Positions 33,103 to 42,161 of a DNA stretch of 49,694 bases are shown here, piece after piece. Both the position numbers and the translations under genes were made by a program. The stretch is from an uncultured Mesonia sp. (GTDB taxonomy: Bacteria; Bacteroidota; Bacteroidia; Flavobacteriales; Flavobacteriaceae). The stretch covers positions 1 to 49,694 of the forward strand of contig CANLVH010000018.1 in NCBI GenBank assembly GCA_947494545.1. The letters run 5' to 3'. The stretch's first letter is position 1. Every line of letters starts with the position of its first letter. Below the pieces are notes generated by a model. The model ran no database searches. It had not been told where the DNA came from and saw nothing but the letters and a program-made list of their open reading frames with translations.

Positions 33103-34066
33103 TAAAATTAAACATATAGGTGTATTTACCTCTGGAGGTGATAGTCCAGGGATGAATTCAGCCTTGTACGCCATTGCAAAAACGGCTGAAGCAACTGGTA
33201 TAAAAGTTAGTGGTTTTAGAAAAGGATATGAAGGATTGATAGACGGTGACTTGGTTCAATTTAAATCACACGAATTACAAAAACTGACCCAAAAGGGTGG
33301 CACAATTCTAAAGACCGCACGAAGCAAACGTTTTCTCGAACTGGAAGGTCGAAAAAAAGCCCTGCAAACCCTAAATGCAAACAAAATAGATGCCCTGATT
33401 GCCATTGGTGGCGATGGCACATTTAAAGGACTACTTACTTTTTCAGAAATATGCGACATTCCGTTTATCGGCATTCCTGGTACTATAGATAATGATATTT
33501 CAGGAACAGATTATACCCTTGGTTTTGATTCCGCAGTTAACACAGCCATTGAAAATATTGATAAAATAAGGGATACTGCCGAATCCCATAACCGTGTGTT
33601 CATTGTTGAAGTAATGGGAAGGGATTCGGGTTACATCGGTATTCATTCTGGATTGATGGTTGGTGCGGACGCCATATTAATTCCGGAGAGCGGTACGGAC
33701 TTTATTAACCTTTTGGGTAAGGTGAAAAATTACGATAGCGAGGATGCTTTTCTAATCGTAGTTTCTGAAGGTGACGAAATTGGTGCCGAACTTGTTTCTT
33801 CAAAAATAAAGGAAGTCAATCCCAATGTCGATTTACGCATAACAAAGCTTGGCCACATACAGCGAGGTGGAAATCCTTCTGCTTTGGATAGAATGTTGGG
33901 CATAAGGCTTGGGGTGGAAGCCGTAAAATCACTTTTACAAAGTAAAAAGAATGTAATGGTCGGGATTTTAAACAATCAATTGCACTTAACCCCTTTTAAT
34001 GAAGTGGTCAAACAACATCAGGTCAATAAAGAATTGCACGAACTCTTAGAACTATTTGGAAAATAA
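33092..34066 (+). CDS. pfkA: ATP-dependent 6-phosphofructokinase
   Basis: The 324-residue enzyme makes fructose-1,6-bisphosphate, the substrate of the aldolase encoded upstream. Motifs: TSGGDSPGMNSAL (13-25), GGDG (106-109, the ATP-type reading rather than GGDD of PPi enzymes), PGTIDND (129-135, catalytic D133), EVMGRDSGYI and GHIQRGG. Length matches bacterial PfkA. Start chosen at ATG 33092, overlapping the hydrolase by 11 bp. Confidence 0.94.
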   Translation: MNTNKIKHIGVFTSGGDSPGMNSALYAIAKTAEATGIKVSGFRKGYEGLIDGDLVQFKSHELQKLTQKGGTILKTARSKRFLELEGRKKALQTLNANKIDALIAIGGDGTFKGLLTFSEICDIPFIGIPGTIDNDISGTDYTLGFDSAVNTAIENIDKIRDTAESHNRVFIVEVMGRDSGYIGIHSGLMVGADAILIPESGTDFINLLGKVKNYDSEDAFLIVVSEGDEIGAELVSSKIKEVNPNVDLRITKLGHIQRGGNPSALDRMLGIRLGVEAVKSLLQSKKNVMVGILNNQLHLTPFNEVVKQHQVNKELHELLELFGK

Positions 34067-34077
34067 AAACGAGAAAA

Positions 34078-34428
34078 ATGAAAACATACATAGAGGAAAG
34101 ACCTTGGGGAAACTTTGAACGCTTTACCCATAACGAGATTAGCACCGTAAAAATACTTACGGTTAATCCAAACGAAGAGCTAAGTCTACAGTTTCACCAT
34201 AACAGGGAAGAATTCTGGAGAGTAATAGATGGAACGGGAACTTTCGTAATTGGCGACAATACCAAAGTTGGCCATAAAGGGGACGAATTTTTTATCCCGA
34301 AGGAAACCGTACATCAAATAAAAACATCTGATTCTTCTGTAAGCATCCTTGAAATTGCTTTTGGAAATTTTGATGAAAACGATATTGTCAGGCTAAAGGA
34401 CAAATACAACAGGGAAGACCCCAAATAA
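34078..34428 (+). CDS. Mannose-6-phosphate isomerase, type II-like cupin
   Basis: The 116-residue single cupin matches the C-terminal domain of bifunctional ManC/AlgA: RPWGNFERF at the start, then NPNEELSLQFHHNREEFWRVIDGTG and PKETVHQIK with the metal-binding His/Glu. Stand-alone forms can interconvert mannose-6-P and fructose-6-P. Between pfkA and a mannoside phosphorylase this activity makes pathway sense. No GDP-mannose pyrophosphorylase domain is attached. Confidence 0.85.
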   Translation: MKTYIEERPWGNFERFTHNEISTVKILTVNPNEELSLQFHHNREEFWRVIDGTGTFVIGDNTKVGHKGDEFFIPKETVHQIKTSDSSVSILEIAFGNFDENDIVRLKDKYNREDPK

Positions 34429-34438
34429 ATATTACAAT

Positions 34439-35509
34439 ATGGAACATACACATCAAATTAATACCAGAATACCCATAGAGAAAAAAGGGATACTGCTCAG
34501 TCCCACTAAATTGAAATTTGAGAGCAATGGGGTTTTAAACCCTGGAATATTTCAAGAAGGTGAAGAGGTGCATATCTTTTACCGTGCGGTGGAAGATGGC
34601 AATTACTCTACCATTGGATATGCCAAAACCAATGAGCATTTAGATCTCATAGAAAGGAAATCAAGCCCGTTAATAACTCGTGATTTTGATTATGAAAAAC
34701 ATGGTGTGGAAGATGCTCGTATTGTTAAAATTGAAGACACCTACTATATAACCTATACCGCTTATGACGGCATCAATGCCATGGGTGCTTTGGCAACTTC
34801 AAAAGACCTGAAACATTTTGAGAAAAAGGGGATAATCACACCGTTGATTACCTACAATGAATATAAATACCATTTGGAACATTGTAATCAGGAAAGATTG
34901 AACCCTAAATATTACCATTACTACAACTTGTTTGCACAAATTGGATTGGTAGATGAAAAACACAGGTATTTAAGAGATAAGGACATCGTATTATTCCCAA
35001 GAAAAATAAATAATAAATTTGTAATGCTCCATCGTATATGGCCAGGAATACAAATAGTACAGTTTGAAAAATGGGAAGACCTTACCAAAGAGTTTTGGGA
35101 AGATCATATAAAGAACCTTCATGATCATATCCTCATGGATCCTCTATTTGATTTTGAAGTGAATTATCTCGGTGCCGGATGCCCTCCCATAGAAACAAAG
35201 GATGGTTGGCTGATGATTTACCACGGAGTTTGTGAAACCCCCGTTGGAAAGACCTATCACGCCGCCGCTGCATTACTGGATATTGATGACCCCTCAAAAG
35301 TAATTGGACGATTGCCCTATCCCCTATTTTCCCCGGTAGAGGAATGGGAACTGAAAGGTGTAGTAAACCACGTGGTGTTCCCAACAGGTGCGGCATTGTT
35401 CGGCGGCGACCTCCATATCTATTATGGAGCGGCCGACAAGCATACGGCGGTAGCTAAAGTAAGCCTACAACTATTATTGAGTGAATTAAAAAAAACAGCT
35501 ATATCATGA
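34439..35509 (+). CDS. Glycoside hydrolase family 130 mannoside phosphorylase-like
   Basis: The 356-residue five-bladed beta-propeller protein has GH130 marks: NPGIFQEGEEVHIFYRAV, HGVEDARIVKIEDTYYITYTAYDG (proton-donor Asp region), and GAGCPPIETKDGWLMIYHGV. GH130 members cleave beta-mannosides by phosphate, giving mannose-1-P, or in some subgroups by water. Product would need a phosphomannomutase, not seen here, to reach the isomerase. It overlaps the following glycosyltransferase by 4 bp, so the two may make and break the same glycan. Confidence 0.88.
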   Translation: MEHTHQINTRIPIEKKGILLSPTKLKFESNGVLNPGIFQEGEEVHIFYRAVEDGNYSTIGYAKTNEHLDLIERKSSPLITRDFDYEKHGVEDARIVKIEDTYYITYTAYDGINAMGALATSKDLKHFEKKGIITPLITYNEYKYHLEHCNQERLNPKYYHYYNLFAQIGLVDEKHRYLRDKDIVLFPRKINNKFVMLHRIWPGIQIVQFEKWEDLTKEFWEDHIKNLHDHILMDPLFDFEVNYLGAGCPPIETKDGWLMIYHGVCETPVGKTYHAAAALLDIDDPSKVIGRLPYPLFSPVEEWELKGVVNHVVFPTGAALFGGDLHIYYGAADKHTAVAKVSLQLLLSELKKTAIS

Positions 35510-37851
35510 AAAATCATAAAATTTTATTCGTATGCTCATATCCTCCACGCGAGTGCGGTATTGCTACTTTTTCACAAGATTTGATACGGACCTTGAAAAG
35601 ATGCTTTGGCTCAACCATGGATATCGAGGTTTGTGCTCTGGAAAATGAATGCTGCGATGCTAATGATTATCCAGAAGAAGTTACATATAAAATAGATGCC
35701 CAAGAGTTAAATTCCTTTTTCAAAGTAGCTAATAAGTTAAATGAAAGGGACGATATTGGAATGGTTTGTATACAACACGAGTTTGGGCTGTTTGGAGGTG
35801 ACTACGGTAGCCATTTAGTGGCTTTCCTTCTTAAGTTAGACATCCCAATCTCTTGTGTGTTTCATACGGTTCTTCCCAATCCTGATAAAAAAAGAACTAA
35901 AATAATGCAGGCGTTGGATGATCTTTCCGAGAAACTGATTGTACTCACAAACAAATCCGCAGAAATACTAGAAATTGATTATCATATTGATACTAACAAA
36001 ATAGCTGTCATACCCCATGGCACCCATATTGTGCTGTGGAAAGAAAAACAACGTCTTAAAAATAGATATGGCTTTCAAAATAAAAATGTACTATCCACAT
36101 TTGGTTTATTAAGTGAGAATAAAAATGTAGAAACAGCACTCCGTGCATTGCCAAAAATACTCCAAAAATTTCCTAACACGGTTTATCTGGTTTTAGGCAA
36201 AACACATCCTGAAATAATAAAGAGAGGAGGCGAAACATATAGAGATGCACTTTTATCAATAGTCGATAATTTAGATATTAAAGACCATGTCATTTTTATA
36301 AACGAATATTTGGAACTTACCAGGTTGTTGGAATACCTATCCTTATCCGATGTTTACTTATTCTCATCTAAAGATCCCAACCAGGCCGTTAGCGGCACTT
36401 TTGCTTATGCCATGAGTTGCGGAAACCCAGTTATATCAACACCTATTCCCCATTCCAAAGAATGTCTTGATCCCAGTACTGGTATTTTATTGAATGATTT
36501 TGAAGATCCCATAGGAATTAGCGACGCTGTTATCGATTTGCTGGAACAACCGTTCATAGCAACATCAATGGGGAAAAATGCCTTTCTTAGAATGCGTGCT
36601 TTTAGTTGGGAAAATGTAGCCATTTCCTATTCCGATATTTTTCAGGATTATTTGCAAGACAGTAATTCTTTGGATTTTAGTTTGCCACCCATAAAAACAG
36701 ACCATATTGAAGACATGACCACTGACTTTGGGATGCTTCAATTTTCGAATTTTAGTGAACCAGACACGTCTTTTGGTTATACCCTTGATGATAACGCGAG
36801 GGCGTTAATAGCGATGCTTATGTATTATAAGAAAAAAAGAAATGACAAAGTCCTGCGGCTCATTGAAATTTATATGGACTTTATTGTGTTTTGCCAACAG
36901 GACGATGGACTGTTCTATAATTATGTGGATTTTGAAGGGCAATTTACTGTTCAGAATACCGAAGTGAACCTTGAAGATTCCAATGGCAGGGCCATTTGGG
37001 CGCTTGGCTATGTATTGTCTCATACAGAAAACCTACCAAAAAGTTTAGTAACCAAAGCAGAAAACTGTTTTAAGAACGTCATGCAGAATGTAGCAGATTT
37101 TAATTCCCCACGAGCCATTGGCTTTATATTAAAAGGACTTTATTATTATCAAGAAAACAAGCCTAAAACCCAATATAATCAATTAGCGGAAACATTGGCC
37201 CAAGAGCTCTTGCGTGTTTTTAATATTACCAGTGATAAAAAATGGGAATGGTTTGAAGATTACCTGACCTATGCCAATAGTATATTACCAGAAGCGCTTT
37301 TATATGCTTGGCTTATCACAAAAAATAAAAAATACAAGGACGTTGCCGAAACTACTTTCGACTTTTTATTATCACAATATTTTATGAAAGGGCAAATTAA
37401 AGTTATTTCTAATGACGGATGGTTTCACAAAAGAAATAAACGTACCTTTCATGGTGAACAACCTATTGAGGTGGCATATACCATTCTTTCATTGGACCTG
37501 TTTTATAGAGTTACCCATAAAAAGAAATACGCCAAACAATTACATACCGCGTTTAGTTGGTTTTTAGGCAATAACCATCTCAAGCAAATTATGTACAACC
37601 CTGTTAATGGCGCCTGTTATGATGGCCTTGAAAAAGAAAATATTAATATAAATCAAGGTGCGGAATCCAGCTTGTGCTACGTAATGGCGCGTTTAGTTGT
37701 TGAGGGTTACCCTTTGGAGGTTGGTCTTAAAGAAAATAAATTAGATTTAAGTTTAAAGATGGACTCGGCTTCAAAACGTGGCAAAAAGATCATCCAAGAA
37801 AAGTGCATCGGTAAAAGTTTAAAAATAGAACGAAATGTATCAAACAGTTAG
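35506..37851 (+). CDS. GT4 glycosyltransferase with C-terminal helical-toroid domain
   Basis: The 781-residue protein has a GT-B glycosyltransferase part (about 1-385; FVCSYPPRECGIATFSQDL, LSTFGLLSENKNVETALRAL, and the sugar-nucleotide site SGTFAYAMSCGNPVIST) fused to an all-helical region (about 400-770; GYTLDDNARALIAML, LEDSNGRAIWALGYVL, PEALLYAWL) like an alpha/alpha-toroid. The family accompanies GH130 genes and probably transfers mannose. Acceptor is unknown. The rear domain could trim or bind the glycan. Confidence 0.85.
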   Translation: MKNHKILFVCSYPPRECGIATFSQDLIRTLKRCFGSTMDIEVCALENECCDANDYPEEVTYKIDAQELNSFFKVANKLNERDDIGMVCIQHEFGLFGGDYGSHLVAFLLKLDIPISCVFHTVLPNPDKKRTKIMQALDDLSEKLIVLTNKSAEILEIDYHIDTNKIAVIPHGTHIVLWKEKQRLKNRYGFQNKNVLSTFGLLSENKNVETALRALPKILQKFPNTVYLVLGKTHPEIIKRGGETYRDALLSIVDNLDIKDHVIFINEYLELTRLLEYLSLSDVYLFSSKDPNQAVSGTFAYAMSCGNPVISTPIPHSKECLDPSTGILLNDFEDPIGISDAVIDLLEQPFIATSMGKNAFLRMRAFSWENVAISYSDIFQDYLQDSNSLDFSLPPIKTDHIEDMTTDFGMLQFSNFSEPDTSFGYTLDDNARALIAMLMYYKKKRNDKVLRLIEIYMDFIVFCQQDDGLFYNYVDFEGQFTVQNTEVNLEDSNGRAIWALGYVLSHTENLPKSLVTKAENCFKNVMQNVADFNSPRAIGFILKGLYYYQENKPKTQYNQLAETLAQELLRVFNITSDKKWEWFEDYLTYANSILPEALLYAWLITKNKKYKDVAETTFDFLLSQYFMKGQIKVISNDGWFHKRNKRTFHGEQPIEVAYTILSLDLFYRVTHKKKYAKQLHTAFSWFLGNNHLKQIMYNPVNGACYDGLEKENININQGAESSLCYVMARLVVEGYPLEVGLKENKLDLSLKMDSASKRGKKIIQEKCIGKSLKIERNVSNS

Positions 37852-37886
37852 CGATTTTAATCCTACCAAGCAATAAAAAAGTAGTT

Positions 37887-39155
37887 ATGACCGAGGCCTT
37901 TAAAAATATCAACCCTTTCATCCTTGGACTGCTCATCAGTCTGGGCATTGGCCTTATTCTTGGGCTGGAACGTGAATATGATAAATTGAAGGAAGAACAA
38001 GGCTTTGCAGGTATAAGAACCTTCCCAATTGTTGCCATTATTGGTTTTATATTGGGAAATCTTTCCACAACCTATACACCTTGGTTGGTCATTATCATTG
38101 CGGCAGCATTTCTTTTGTTTCTGTCTTTGAGTCATCTTTCCATAGTACAAAAGCATATTATGACTGGTATTACCACCAATATGGCCTTGTTCGCTACGCT
38201 AATTTTGGGTGTTATGGTTGCCAATCATTTGCATAAGGAAGCAGTTGCGACCGCAGTAGTCGTGGTTACGCTGTTATCATTGAAAACGACCTTTAATACA
38301 TTCATTAAGAATATTACTTCTGAAGAGCTCTTTGCTTTTATTAAGTTTTCAATTATTGCGCTTCTTATTTTGCCTTTCTTACCAAATCAAGATTATGGTC
38401 CAGAGGGATTACTTAACCCTTTTGAGATTGGAGCGATAATAGTGATAGTGTCATTTCTGAATTTCATTGGTTACTTTCTTGTAAAATATGTAGGTTCTAA
38501 ACGTGGTATTCTGCTCACTGCTATTTTAGGCGGATTGATTTCAAGTACCGCAGTAGCTTGGATATATGCTTCGCGAAGTAAGGAATCGCCAGAACTTTCA
38601 AAAGAATATGCTGCGGGTATCATTATAGCTTCCGCAATTATGTTTCCCAGACTTGCGATTCTGGCCTATATTTTCAATAGTGCTATACTTTTAAATTTAG
38701 TCATTCCATTTACTATTCTTACCCTTATCTGCTTGATAAGCGCACTCTTATTCATCAAAAAGAATACAGATGTCACAAAAACAGCTATCAATCTGGGTAA
38801 TCCGCTCAATATTTGGAACGCCCTTGGGTTTGGTGGTATTTATGTGGTCATCCTGTTTGCAGTTTTTTATGGAAATCAATTTTTTGGCGAAAGCGGTTTA
38901 TACTATTCAGCCCTAATTGCAGGATTGGCAGATACGGATGCAATAACTATTAGTATGGCAAAATTTGGGTCATTGGAAGAAAAACTCACGCTGGCCACCA
39001 ATGTCATTATAACAGCAACCATAAGCAATATGATTGTAAAACTTGGTATTACCTATTTCAAAGGTTCTAAAAAGACCGGGAAACTCGTGATGCTAATTTT
39101 TGGAACTGTTGTCATCGTAGGGTTAGTATATATTTTAATACAGTTAGGAAATTAA
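37887..39155 (+). CDS. MgtC/SapB-DUF4010 membrane protein
   Basis: The 422-residue protein has about twelve membrane helices. The front (about 1-140) is the MgtC/SapB domain (PFILGLLISLGIGLILGLEREY, FAGIRTFPIVAIIGF). The rear (about 180-420) is DUF4010 (GGLISSTAVAWIYASRSKE and GLADTDAITISMA). MgtC proteins act in growth at low Mg2+ and control ATP synthase in pathogens; this long form is uncharacterised. It lies 35 bp after the glycosyltransferase. Confidence 0.88.
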   Translation: MTEAFKNINPFILGLLISLGIGLILGLEREYDKLKEEQGFAGIRTFPIVAIIGFILGNLSTTYTPWLVIIIAAAFLLFLSLSHLSIVQKHIMTGITTNMALFATLILGVMVANHLHKEAVATAVVVVTLLSLKTTFNTFIKNITSEELFAFIKFSIIALLILPFLPNQDYGPEGLLNPFEIGAIIVIVSFLNFIGYFLVKYVGSKRGILLTAILGGLISSTAVAWIYASRSKESPELSKEYAAGIIIASAIMFPRLAILAYIFNSAILLNLVIPFTILTLICLISALLFIKKNTDVTKTAINLGNPLNIWNALGFGGIYVVILFAVFYGNQFFGESGLYYSALIAGLADTDAITISMAKFGSLEEKLTLATNVIITATISNMIVKLGITYFKGSKKTGKLVMLIFGTVVIVGLVYILIQLGN

Positions 39156-39165
39156 AAAAAGTGAA

Positions 39166-40161
39166 ATGAAAACAACAGTATTCAGCACGCATAAGTTTGA
39201 AGAGCCGTATCTCGTAAAAGCGAATGATGGCAAGCATCAATTAAAGCTGCTTGAGAGTCGTTTAACTGAAGAAACTGCTATTCTCGCAACGGGTTCTAAA
39301 GCAGTAAGTCTATTTACGGGCGATGATGCCTCGGCACACATTCTTGAAAAATTCAATGCTTTTGGCATAAAATATATTGCTCTGCGTTCAGCAGGATTCA
39401 ATCACGTGGATTTAGCAAAAGCAGCTGAACTGGATATGAAGGTGGCACGTGTTCCAGCCTATTCCCCTTATGCCATTGCAGAGCATACAATGGCGCTCAT
39501 ACTTGCATTAAACCGAAAATTGATTAAAGCACACAACAGGGTTCGTGACCAGAATTTCTCATTGAACGGTCTTACCGGTTTCGACCTCAATGGAAAAACC
39601 GTCGGCGTGATTGGAACAGGAAAAATTGGGTCTGTATTGGTAAAAATACTACACGGTTTTGGTTGTAAAATACTTGTTCAGGATGTCATTGAGGATGAAA
39701 ATTTAATCAAGTTTTACAATGTAATCTATACCAATTGTGAAACTATTTGTAAGCAGTCCGATATCATAAGCTTACACGTACCACTAACGTCTTCAACGAA
39801 ACACTTGATTGATGCAAAACATATTTCATTAATGAAGCAAGGCGTAATGCTTATCAATACAAGTCGTGGTGGATTGGTCGATACCAAAGCTGTTATCGAA
39901 GGATTGAAAACTAAAAAAATTGGGTATTTCGGAATAGATGTGTATGAGGAAGAAGAAGGATTGTTCTTTGAAGACCATTCCGATGACATTTTGCAAGACG
40001 ATGTGATTGCACGCTTAATGACTTTCAACAATGTACTAATTACAAGCCATCAAGCTTTTTTAACCAAAACCGCATTGACCAATATTGCAGAAACAACCAT
40101 ATATAATCTGGATTGTTTTGAAAAACAAAAACCTTCTGGAAATGAAATTAGCATTAATTAA
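39166..40161 (+). CDS. ldhA: D-2-hydroxyacid dehydrogenase, D-lactate dehydrogenase type
   Basis: The 331-residue enzyme should reduce pyruvate to D-lactate with NADH. Motifs: NAD-binding GTGKIG (150-155), the Arg region LINTSRGGLVDT, the Glu region IDVYEEEEG, and catalytic His in ITSHQAFLT. The start (MKTTVFSTHKFEE) resembles LdhA. Together with pfkA, fbaB and gap it could close a fermentative redox balance. The name ldhA is by similarity only. Confidence 0.9.
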   Translation: MKTTVFSTHKFEEPYLVKANDGKHQLKLLESRLTEETAILATGSKAVSLFTGDDASAHILEKFNAFGIKYIALRSAGFNHVDLAKAAELDMKVARVPAYSPYAIAEHTMALILALNRKLIKAHNRVRDQNFSLNGLTGFDLNGKTVGVIGTGKIGSVLVKILHGFGCKILVQDVIEDENLIKFYNVIYTNCETICKQSDIISLHVPLTSSTKHLIDAKHISLMKQGVMLINTSRGGLVDTKAVIEGLKTKKIGYFGIDVYEEEEGLFFEDHSDDILQDDVIARLMTFNNVLITSHQAFLTKTALTNIAETTIYNLDCFEKQKPSGNEISIN

Positions 40162-40179
40162 TAGTTAAAAACAAATATT

Positions 40180-41010
40180 ATGAAAAACATACTCGTACCT
40201 ACAAACTTTTCAGAAAACTGCAAGAAAGCAGAGGAACTCGGAATTGAAATGGCAAAGCTTTACAATTCAGAAATTCATTTTTTCCATTTGATGAAAACCC
40301 CGGTAGAATGGGTAAAGTTGGATAAACAAAAAGAAAAACAGTACCCAGAAACAGTAAAGCAAATAGGCATCGCAAAAGCCTACCTGAGAGAACTGGAGAA
40401 AAAAGCAGAACGACAAGGCCTTGAATGCAGGACTTTTCTTGAATTTGATGGTGGTCAGGCAAATATCCTTAAACATTCGGGTCATTTTCATCACGATTTT
40501 ATAGTTACGGGAAGTAGTGGCACCCGAGGCGGTATACGTGAGTTAATGGGAAGCAACGTAGAAAAAATTGTTAGGAAAGCTGATGTACCAGTTGTTGTAG
40601 TCAAGGATGAAGAAGTATCCTTTCCTTTTAAGGATATCGTTTTTGTTTCAGATTTTCTTCAAGATGTAAGCGATGCATTTAAACAAGTTATTTCGATTGC
40701 TGAAAAATGCGGCGCACATATCCATTTATTGAGGGTCAATACTCAGACCGATTTTAACAGTATAGAACAAGGGTTGGATCCCATCAAGGAGTTCCTGAAA
40801 AAATTCCCCGATTTGGATAACTTCTCAATGAATGTATATAACGAACCAGACGTAGAAACAGGGATAAACAATTATTTACGATATAAAAATGCCGATTTAA
40901 TCGCAATGTGTACTCACGGACGTACAGGCTTTTTAAGCTTATTCTCTAAAAGCATCGCAGAGGGTGTAACCAATCACTCCGAATTACCAGTAATGACTAT
41001 TAAAATGTAA
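40180..41010 (+). CDS. Universal stress protein, tandem two-domain
   Basis: The 276-residue protein is a tandem UspA: domain 1 (1-140) starts KNILVPTNFSENCKKAEELG and has GSSGTRGGIRELMGSNVEKIV, a complete nucleotide-binding motif. Domain 2 (about 148-276) starts FKDIVFVSDFLQ and has the variant CTHGRTGFLSLFSKSIAE, which departs from the ATP motif (no G-S after the spacer). It is the second Usp in the operon and follows the lactate dehydrogenase gene by 18 bp. Confidence 0.9.
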   Translation: MKNILVPTNFSENCKKAEELGIEMAKLYNSEIHFFHLMKTPVEWVKLDKQKEKQYPETVKQIGIAKAYLRELEKKAERQGLECRTFLEFDGGQANILKHSGHFHHDFIVTGSSGTRGGIRELMGSNVEKIVRKADVPVVVVKDEEVSFPFKDIVFVSDFLQDVSDAFKQVISIAEKCGAHIHLLRVNTQTDFNSIEQGLDPIKEFLKKFPDLDNFSMNVYNEPDVETGINNYLRYKNADLIAMCTHGRTGFLSLFSKSIAEGVTNHSELPVMTIKM

Positions 41011-41012
41011 CA

Positions 41013-41855
41013 ATGAATAAATCAGTCTTAATAAAAAAATACTCTGGTGAGTACGAAGCCTTTGATGTAAACAAACTCATCAACTCCCTGCGGCGTTCAC
41101 GGGCAGATGAGGATATTATTCAAGATATAGCCCGGAAAGTACAAGAGCAGATTGAAGAAGGAATGACAACCAAAAAAATCTATCAGTTGGCTTTCAAGAT
41201 GCTAAAACGAAAATCTCGTGTAAGTGCTTCAAAGTACAAACTCAAAAAAGCTTTGATGGAACTAGGTCCAACGGGCTTTCCATTTGAAAGGTTTGTGAGC
41301 AAACTATTAACGCACGAGGGGTTTGTAACACAGGTTGGTGTGATTGTGCAGGGCAATTGCGTGCAGCACGAAACAGATGTGATAGCCCAACAGGATAACG
41401 AACATTATATGATTGAATGTAAATACCATAGTGATCAAGGGCGGGTTTGCAATGTTAAAGTGCCCCTTTATATCCATTCAAGATTTTTGGACGTAGAAAA
41501 ACAATGGGAGCGCCAAAAAGGTCACGAAGCTAAAATTCACAAAGGAGGTTTATATACCAACACCCGATTTACAAGTGATGCTATACAATATGGTAAATGC
41601 GTTGGGCTATTATTGACAAGCTGGGATTACCCAAGGGGCGATGGTTTAAAAAACAGGATAGACAAGTCCGGCTTGCACCCCTTAACTGCTTTAACAACGC
41701 TGACCAAAGCCGAGAAAATGAAATTATTGGAGAAAGGAATCGTGCTCTGCAAAGAGCTTCACGAAACACCAAAAATTTTAGAACAAGTAGGAGTGCCAAA
41801 ATCAAGACACAAAAAGATTCTTGAGGATTCAAGAGAACTATGTAGAATTCATTAA
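41013..41855 (+). CDS. ATP-cone domain fused to Mrr-type endonuclease fold
   Basis: The 280-residue protein begins with an ATP-cone (about 3-90; LIKKYSGEYEAFDVNKLINSL), the nucleotide-sensing domain of ribonucleotide reductases. Then comes a restriction-endonuclease-like domain (about 88-200) with D122 in HETDVIA and E135-x-K137 in MIECKYH, the PD-(D/E)xK active site. It probably acts on nucleic acid under adenine-nucleotide control. There is no methylase nearby, so it is not an ordinary restriction system. It is 2 bp after the Usp gene. Confidence 0.87.
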   Translation: MNKSVLIKKYSGEYEAFDVNKLINSLRRSRADEDIIQDIARKVQEQIEEGMTTKKIYQLAFKMLKRKSRVSASKYKLKKALMELGPTGFPFERFVSKLLTHEGFVTQVGVIVQGNCVQHETDVIAQQDNEHYMIECKYHSDQGRVCNVKVPLYIHSRFLDVEKQWERQKGHEAKIHKGGLYTNTRFTSDAIQYGKCVGLLLTSWDYPRGDGLKNRIDKSGLHPLTALTTLTKAEKMKLLEKGIVLCKELHETPKILEQVGVPKSRHKKILEDSRELCRIH

Positions 41856-41891
41856 AGCACTATTTAAATTTTTAATTTAAAAATAGAAGAA

Positions 41892-42146
41892 ATGAAAACA
41901 GATGAACTGAAAGAAAAGGACAGTATCGATTTAGAGCCATTTTACCAAGCATTGGAAGATGATTCTAAACTACTTGAAGAAGCCCTTGAGATATTACTGG
42001 AAATGGTACACTTTGAACCTAAATCCATAAAGAAATTGGCTCTTTTTATCAAAAAGGATTCCCGTAATCTATATAAAGAAATAGTGGAATTGAGCAAATC
42101 TAACCAAGGTAAAGGAAACACATCTTCCTGCTGTGGTGGACACTAA
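41892..42146 (+). CDS. Small acidic helical protein with CCGGH tail
   Basis: The 84 residues are mostly helical and charged, with the C-terminal SSCCGGH after a flexible Gly/Ser stretch. The adjacent Cys pair and His could bind a soft metal such as Cu or be redox-active. No family is recognised. It sits between the ATP-cone nuclease (36-bp gap) and the MBL protein (15-bp gap). The spacer ahead is A+T-rich and holds TTTAAATTTTTAATTTAAA. Confidence 0.65.
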   Translation: MKTDELKEKDSIDLEPFYQALEDDSKLLEEALEILLEMVHFEPKSIKKLALFIKKDSRNLYKEIVELSKSNQGKGNTSSCCGGH

Positions 42147-42161
42147 AAAAATACTATAAAG

